A stretch of DNA of 64,000 bases from CAWGGS01 sp963822095. Its GTDB lineage: Bacteria > Desulfobacterota > Desulfobulbia > Desulfobulbales > Desulfocapsaceae. A program made the translations under genes and the position numbers. Below the pieces are notes generated by a model that did no database searches, was not told the DNA's origin, and saw only the letters and a list, made by a program, of their open reading frames with translations. Where the stretch lies: positions 1-64,000 of the forward strand of contig CAWGGS010000008.1 of the NCBI GenBank assembly GCA_963822095.1, given 5' to 3'. The first letter of the stretch is position 1. Each line of letters begins with the position of its first letter. Below are positions 59,940 to 64,000 of this stretch, in pieces.

Positions 59940-61539
59940 TCCAAATTCCCGGCCGGATATCTCCGAAGTCCCCGAGGCAATCGCCGCCCCGAAACGGCGC
60001 TGGTCCATCCAGCTTGTCTGGATTATTCCCATAATCGCGGCAATTATCGGCGCCACGCTTGGCGTCAATGCTCTCCTTGAACGCGGGCGGATTATAACCA
60101 TAACCTTCAAGACCGGAGAGGGCTTGGAGGCGGGTAAGACCATGATAAAGTACAAGGATATCACAATCGGCAAGGTGAAACGTATTGAACTCACAGAAGA
60201 CCGCTCCCACGTAGTAGTAACAGCCCGACTCAGCAAGCAAAGTTCAGGACTTCTTGTCGAGGATACCCGTTTCTGGGTCGTTCGTCCGCGGATATACGGC
60301 AGCTATGTCTCAGGACTCGACACACTTATGGGAGGAGCCTATATCGGCGTGGATGCCGGAAAATCGAAGAAACCGTCACGGACCTTCAATGGCTTGGAAG
60401 TCCCGCCGGTCGTTACCTCTGATGACCACGGAACTACTTTTTTGCTGCATGCAGCTGACCTCGGATCGATGCACATCACCTCTCCTGTCTACTTCCGTCG
60501 TCTTCAGGTGGGCCAGGTGTCCGCCTACGACCTCGACAAGGACGGTCGAGGAGTGACCTTCACCATCTTCATCAAGTCTCCCTATGACAGGCTCGTCAAG
60601 ACCAGCTCTCTTTTTTGGCAGGCAAGCGGCATCAATCTTACCCTCAATGCCAACGGCCTCAAGGTCAACACCGAATCCCTGATCTCCATTCTGTTGGGCG
60701 GTATCTCCTTTGAGGTGCCACAGGCAAAAAACAATGCGCCCAGAGCGAAGTCCAATTCCACATTCACTCTGTTTGCCGACCAAGAAGAAGCGATGAACCA
60801 CGCGGAAACAGCCCAGCCATTCCGCTTGGTCTTCAGGAATTGTTCCGTGCGCGGCCTGGATGTCGGCTCGCCCGTGGAGCTCGACGGTGTAAGCCTTGGC
60901 GAGGTCACAAAAATTAACCTGGAGTTCGATCCCGGTATCAAAGATTTTTATATCGTGGTGAATATCCTCTTTTACCCGGAGCGTATTCATGGATCGGGAG
61001 CTGCACGGACCTCCCTCAACGCGCTGGTATCCCGCGGCCTGCGAGCCCAGTTGGGAAACGGCAACCTTCTGACCGGACAACGATATATTGCACTCGGATT
61101 TATTCCCAAGGCTCCGGAGGCCAAGATAAACTGGGGCGGACAACCTCCTGTTTTTCCAACGTTTATATCGGATCAGGGAGATCTTCAGGAGTCTTTAACG
61201 CGAATTGCACGAAAAATTGACAAAATGCCGCTCAATGAGATTGCAGCAGAAGTACGTCAGGCGGTCCGGAACCTTGATCAATCACTGCAAAGTGCCGACA
61301 AGCTTATCAAGACCGTCAACACCGATATCGTTCCCGGAGCGCACATCATGCTCAAGGATGCACACGGCATGTTGACTGAAGCCAAGGAAGTCCTGTCCAA
61401 GGAATCACCGCTGCGCAGCGACTTACACGAAACACTGCGCGAACTTTCACGGGCCGCCAGATCGGTGAAGAACCTCACCGACTACCTGGAGCGTAATCCC
61501 GAGTCTCTCATTCGTGGCAAAAAGGGGGATGACCAATGA
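59932..61539 (+). CDS. pqiB: PqiB-like MCE-domain lipid transport protein
   Basis: The 535-residue protein has one N-terminal membrane helix (LVWIIPIIAAIIGATLGVNALL, about 27-48) and three MCE/MlaD domains, the first beginning IITITFKTGEGLEAGKTMIKYKDITIGKVKRI. The C-terminal part has a long helical tail. In E. coli PqiB forms a periplasmic syringe that moves phospholipids between membranes. Start ATG 59932 overlaps the previous gene by eight bases; the length matches E. coli PqiB (about 546). Confidence 0.92.
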   Translation: MSDPNSRPDISEVPEAIAAPKRRWSIQLVWIIPIIAAIIGATLGVNALLERGRIITITFKTGEGLEAGKTMIKYKDITIGKVKRIELTEDRSHVVVTARLSKQSSGLLVEDTRFWVVRPRIYGSYVSGLDTLMGGAYIGVDAGKSKKPSRTFNGLEVPPVVTSDDHGTTFLLHAADLGSMHITSPVYFRRLQVGQVSAYDLDKDGRGVTFTIFIKSPYDRLVKTSSLFWQASGINLTLNANGLKVNTESLISILLGGISFEVPQAKNNAPRAKSNSTFTLFADQEEAMNHAETAQPFRLVFRNCSVRGLDVGSPVELDGVSLGEVTKINLEFDPGIKDFYIVVNILFYPERIHGSGAARTSLNALVSRGLRAQLGNGNLLTGQRYIALGFIPKAPEAKINWGGQPPVFPTFISDQGDLQESLTRIARKIDKMPLNEIAAEVRQAVRNLDQSLQSADKLIKTVNTDIVPGAHIMLKDAHGMLTEAKEVLSKESPLRSDLHETLRELSRAARSVKNLTDYLERNPESLIRGKKGDDQ

Positions 61540-62129
61540 TGACCCGCCGTCTTGTTGCAGGAATACTGAGCCTCTTTTGGCTAGCCATCGCCTCCGGCTG
61601 CGGCAGATCACCATCAACAACCTTTTATACCTTGACCGCTCAGGCCCCGGAGGCTGTCTCTCCTGCCGCAGTTCCCCATGCTGTCGCTGTCGGCCCCGTC
61701 ACCTTGCCGGACCTTATCGACCGGCCGCAACTGGTAATTCGGGTTGCCGCCAACAGGGTGGATATTCTCGAAGAACATCGCTGGGCCGAACCGTTGAAAA
61801 GCCAAATTTCTCGTCTGCTTGCGGAAGACCTCGCCCGTTTGATGCGGCCTGCGCGCGTCTCGGTTTTTGACCAGAATATAAGTCAGGACCCGGAATATCG
61901 CGTCTTGGTTGACATCCAGCGCTTTGAATCGGTTCCGGGAGAAGGTGTGACCATCGAAGCCCTTTGGTCGGTGCACCGAAAGTCTGGAAACGCGGTTACA
62001 AGAAGAGGACACTCGCTGATTCGACAAAAAACCGAAGGATCCTCATATGATGCGTTGGTCGCTGCCTACAGCCGGGCCCTTGCCGAAGTCTCAAACGATA
62101 TCGCTGGGGCCTTGCGGGCGGAGGAGTAA
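61536..62129 (+). CDS. pqiC: PqiC-like outer-membrane lipoprotein
   Basis: The 197-residue product is a lipoprotein (lipobox IASGC, cysteine 22) with the ABC-type transport auxiliary/DUF330 pattern: STTFYTLTAQ, AVGPVTLPDLIDRPQLVIRVAANRVDILEEHRWAEPLKSQISRLLAEDLARLM, and FESVPGEGVTIEALWSV. It docks PqiB to the outer membrane. Its start overlaps the pqiB stop (ATGA), completing the operon. Confidence 0.88.
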   Translation: MMTRRLVAGILSLFWLAIASGCGRSPSTTFYTLTAQAPEAVSPAAVPHAVAVGPVTLPDLIDRPQLVIRVAANRVDILEEHRWAEPLKSQISRLLAEDLARLMRPARVSVFDQNISQDPEYRVLVDIQRFESVPGEGVTIEALWSVHRKSGNAVTRRGHSLIRQKTEGSSYDALVAAYSRALAEVSNDIAGALRAEE

Positions 62130-62213
62130 GTAAACCCAAAATTCATTTGCGCCCGAAATCTATTTCTTCTCTTTTTTCCACATTGATCCCAAGCTGTTAT
62201 TTTGCAGAGAAGT

Positions 62214-64000
62214 CTACCAGCCTCCGCCGCCTCCGCCACCACCACCTCCACCAGACGATCCTCCTCCGCCGCTTCCCGAGCTGGAGCCAGGCGGAGAAGA
62301 GGATGACGAGATACTCGATGACATATCACTCAGGCTTGATGCCAGTCCGACCAGACCGATTGCGGCAAAATGACCGCCTCTATACCAGGTGGGTGTGTAT
62401 CCGTTTTCTTCGGCGGCTTGCGATAAGACGTTGGAAAATTTTTTACACCACTCCTGTTCAACATCCAGTGCCAAGGCATAGGGAAGAAACTTCTCAAAGA
62501 CGTTAAGGGGGCTTTCGGAAGGCTGCAGTTCCTCAAGCCGATCCTTTTCTGCGATGGAGAGGTAAAGCCTCAACCCCTCGATCTGGTCCATGACCTTGCG
62601 GCCCTTTATAGTTGGCGCCTTCATAAGGTGGTAGAAGAGGATATTGAGGACCAGAATGATGAAGAGACACAGGACTGCAGGTATTGATGTGGCCTTGGTG
62701 AACATCCACAGGCCGAAACCTTCGCCGGCGAGGAAGGGGAGACTGAACAGAGTTAAAAATAATGCAGAGAAAAAAGCAGATATCCCTTTTGAAGGGCTGT
62801 TTATAGCTCCCCTCCACGCTTTGAAGGTACTGTAGACGAGCGCTGCACACCCGACTGTCCACCCCGAGAGCCAGACGCTCATGAATCCGGCCATGGATAA
62901 ATTCCGGCTTAGGATTACAATTGTCGCGATAGTGATAATGGAGAGTACCAGCCCGGGGAGTAACGTGCCCTTGTTCGTAAGAAAATAGATCTTCTCATAG
63001 TCCACAGCCAGGCTTTTCTGGAGACTGTTGATGGCCTTTTTGATGGGAGAGTGGTTGGCGGTTTTGATGACCAGAGTGTTGCCGTTTAAGAAAAGCTGAC
63101 GGACAATCTGCAACTCACCCCGGGATAACACGCTATAGTTGCCGCCCTTCCTGGTGAGGGTATAGGTGCCCTTGCTATCCTGTTCGATGGTAATAAAGCC
63201 CTTAATTGCTATATCCACAATCGCCGCAGCAAATGCCTTATGATCAAAACCCATGCGCATGACATAACGCACAGCTGCGGGCGAGAAACCCTTTGGTGCG
63301 TCATAGAGCGGGATGATTACACCTTTTTCCGGGTCTTTGCCGATCTTGAGCCAGACAAGGAGGTAGTAGATGAGCAAAAGGACGATGCCTGCCGCTCCAG
63401 CAGCGGTACTGCTGTTATCTGAAACAAAGGCCTTGGCCTTCTCAGCCTTGGTGGGCTCTTGAACAATGCCTTTGGGCCACGTGACGACAATCGTCAGACC
63501 CTCGTGGGGTTTAAGAGGCCTGGTCGTACTGAATTCGGCGCGGCCATCGTTATCATGAAACGAATTGAAATCCTTACCTTTTTTTCCGTACGCCCCGGTG
63601 TAGGCTTCGGTTGAGAGAACCTCAGTACCGACGGGGAGTTCCACTGTGGCCATTACTTTCTCAATGGGGAACGCCCACCCGTTGCCGGTTACGTTCCAGT
63701 ACAATTCGTCGTGTGTCTTGAAAAAACCGAGCTGCCGGTTGGTGTGGTAGGTCAACGCATAGGAATATTTGCCGGGCTTGAGGGTGATATTTTTATCGCC
63801 GACATACACCCGCACACCATTGCCTTTGTCCTCAGTCCACCAAGGCACGGGCTTACCGTCTTTCAGGATGGACTGAACCTTGAAGTCTACGGTCACCGCA
63901 TTGTTGTGCTTGTCCTTGTAGCGGGTCGGAAAATCGCGGTAGATCCCATGCTTAATCTGTTTGCCCTCACAGACGACTGTGATGGTCTCAGTCACCGTCA
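62214..64000 (-). CDS. DUF2207 membrane protein, N-terminus beyond window
   Basis: The visible part, about 595 residues, reads from VTETITVVCEGKQIKHGIYRDFPTRY (the start of a DUF2207 domain) through a beta-rich extracytoplasmic region to about 190, a membrane segment near 200-217, a cytoplasmic region, two more membrane segments (near 345-400 and 410-460), and ends in a glycine-rich tail (GGGGSSGGGG and on, ending GW). The frame is open to the right window edge, so the start and signal peptide are missing. DUF2207 has no established function. Confidence 0.85.
   Translation of the reverse strand, partial: TVTETITVVCEGKQIKHGIYRDFPTRYKDKHNNAVTVDFKVQSILKDGKPVPWWTEDKGNGVRVYVGDKNITLKPGKYSYALTYHTNRQLGFFKTHDELYWNVTGNGWAFPIEKVMATVELPVGTEVLSTEAYTGAYGKKGKDFNSFHDNDGRAEFSTTRPLKPHEGLTIVVTWPKGIVQEPTKAEKAKAFVSDNSSTAAGAAGIVLLLIYYLLVWLKIGKDPEKGVIIPLYDAPKGFSPAAVRYVMRMGFDHKAFAAAIVDIAIKGFITIEQDSKGTYTLTRKGGNYSVLSRGELQIVRQLFLNGNTLVIKTANHSPIKKAINSLQKSLAVDYEKIYFLTNKGTLLPGLVLSIITIATIVILSRNLSMAGFMSVWLSGWTVGCAALVYSTFKAWRGAINSPSKGISAFFSALFLTLFSLPFLAGEGFGLWMFTKATSIPAVLCLFIILVLNILFYHLMKAPTIKGRKVMDQIEGLRLYLSIAEKDRLEELQPSESPLNVFEKFLPYALALDVEQEWCKKFSNVLSQAAEENGYTPTWYRGGHFAAIGLVGLASSLSDMSSSISSSSSPPGSSSGSGGGGSSGGGGGGGGGGGW

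Overview
The window looks like a chromosomal segment of an anaerobic or microaerobic Gram-negative bacterium, most likely a Desulfobacterota member related to Desulfobulbales. This is inferred from gene content only: a yedF/cysteine desulfurase/DUF3343/selD selenium cluster, CCG-type Fe-S electron-transfer protein, PEP-CTERM protein, HD-GYP and GGDEF signalling proteins, a DUF2868/DUF3482 pair and outer-membrane lipoproteins. I recognised no rRNA, tRNA, CRISPR array, phage or IS transposase.

Layout. 1-1.1 kb: no supportable gene. 1.1-7.3 kb: orphan tungstate/molybdate-type binding protein with a good promoter and terminator, small zinc-ribbon protein, Tat-exported aspartate 4-decarboxylase, an AT-rich gene joining a zinc ribbon to a Card1/DUF1887-like nuclease domain, a Fe-S uracil-DNA glycosylase and a DUF302 protein. 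7.5-13.1 kb (minus): tightly packed operon sixA, aguA, aguB, trmO, M32 carboxypeptidase, amidohydrolase; aguA and aguB turn agmatine into putrescine. 13.1-17.6 kb: palindromic leader and nhaA, SH3 lipoprotein, membrane diguanylate cyclase. 17.6-22.6 kb (minus): pyruvate dehydrogenase operon pdhA-pdhB-(51-codon ORF)-E2-lpd. 23.4-25.9 kb: PEP-CTERM protein behind a likely sigma-54 promoter, then a hyaluronan/chitin-synthase-like membrane glycosyltransferase. 25.9-29.4 kb: Mn-type superoxide dismutase flanked by two perfect inverted repeats, divergent LysR/OsmC pair, ketopantoate reductase. 29.5-32.8 kb (minus): two-gene operon of an unknown 644-residue protein and an HD-GYP protein that appear to share an N-terminal domain. 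33.2-36.2 kb: selenium operon. 36.3-42 kb: CoA-transferase/GNAT fusion, CCG Fe-S protein, two TIM-barrel enzymes. 42.3-48.4 kb: receiver-PAS-histidine kinase followed by a decayed response regulator, then DUF2868, DUF3482 GTPase and RtcB RNA ligase. 48.5-56.5 kb: pdxH, chemoreceptor with a downstream secreted Cache-domain protein, B12/radical SAM protein, FKBP isomerase, stand-alone phosphohistidine swivel domain, BaiN-like flavoprotein. 57-64 kb: three outer-membrane lipoprotein genes ending in pal, a pqiA-pqiA-pqiB-pqiC lipid-transport operon, and a DUF2207 membrane protein cut by the window edge.

Two families of short non-coding repeats recur between genes: a palindromic element with CTGATTACCAC ends (about 7.4, 33.0, 52.5 and 56.5 kb) and an element of about 240 bp with an internal strong hairpin (about 4.7, 39.7 and 56.7 kb). 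One palindromic copy supplies the last codons and stop of the amidohydrolase gene.

All functions come from recognising family motifs by eye; no database search was possible. Start codons were adjusted where a Shine-Dalgarno sequence or a stop/start overlap gave a better choice.
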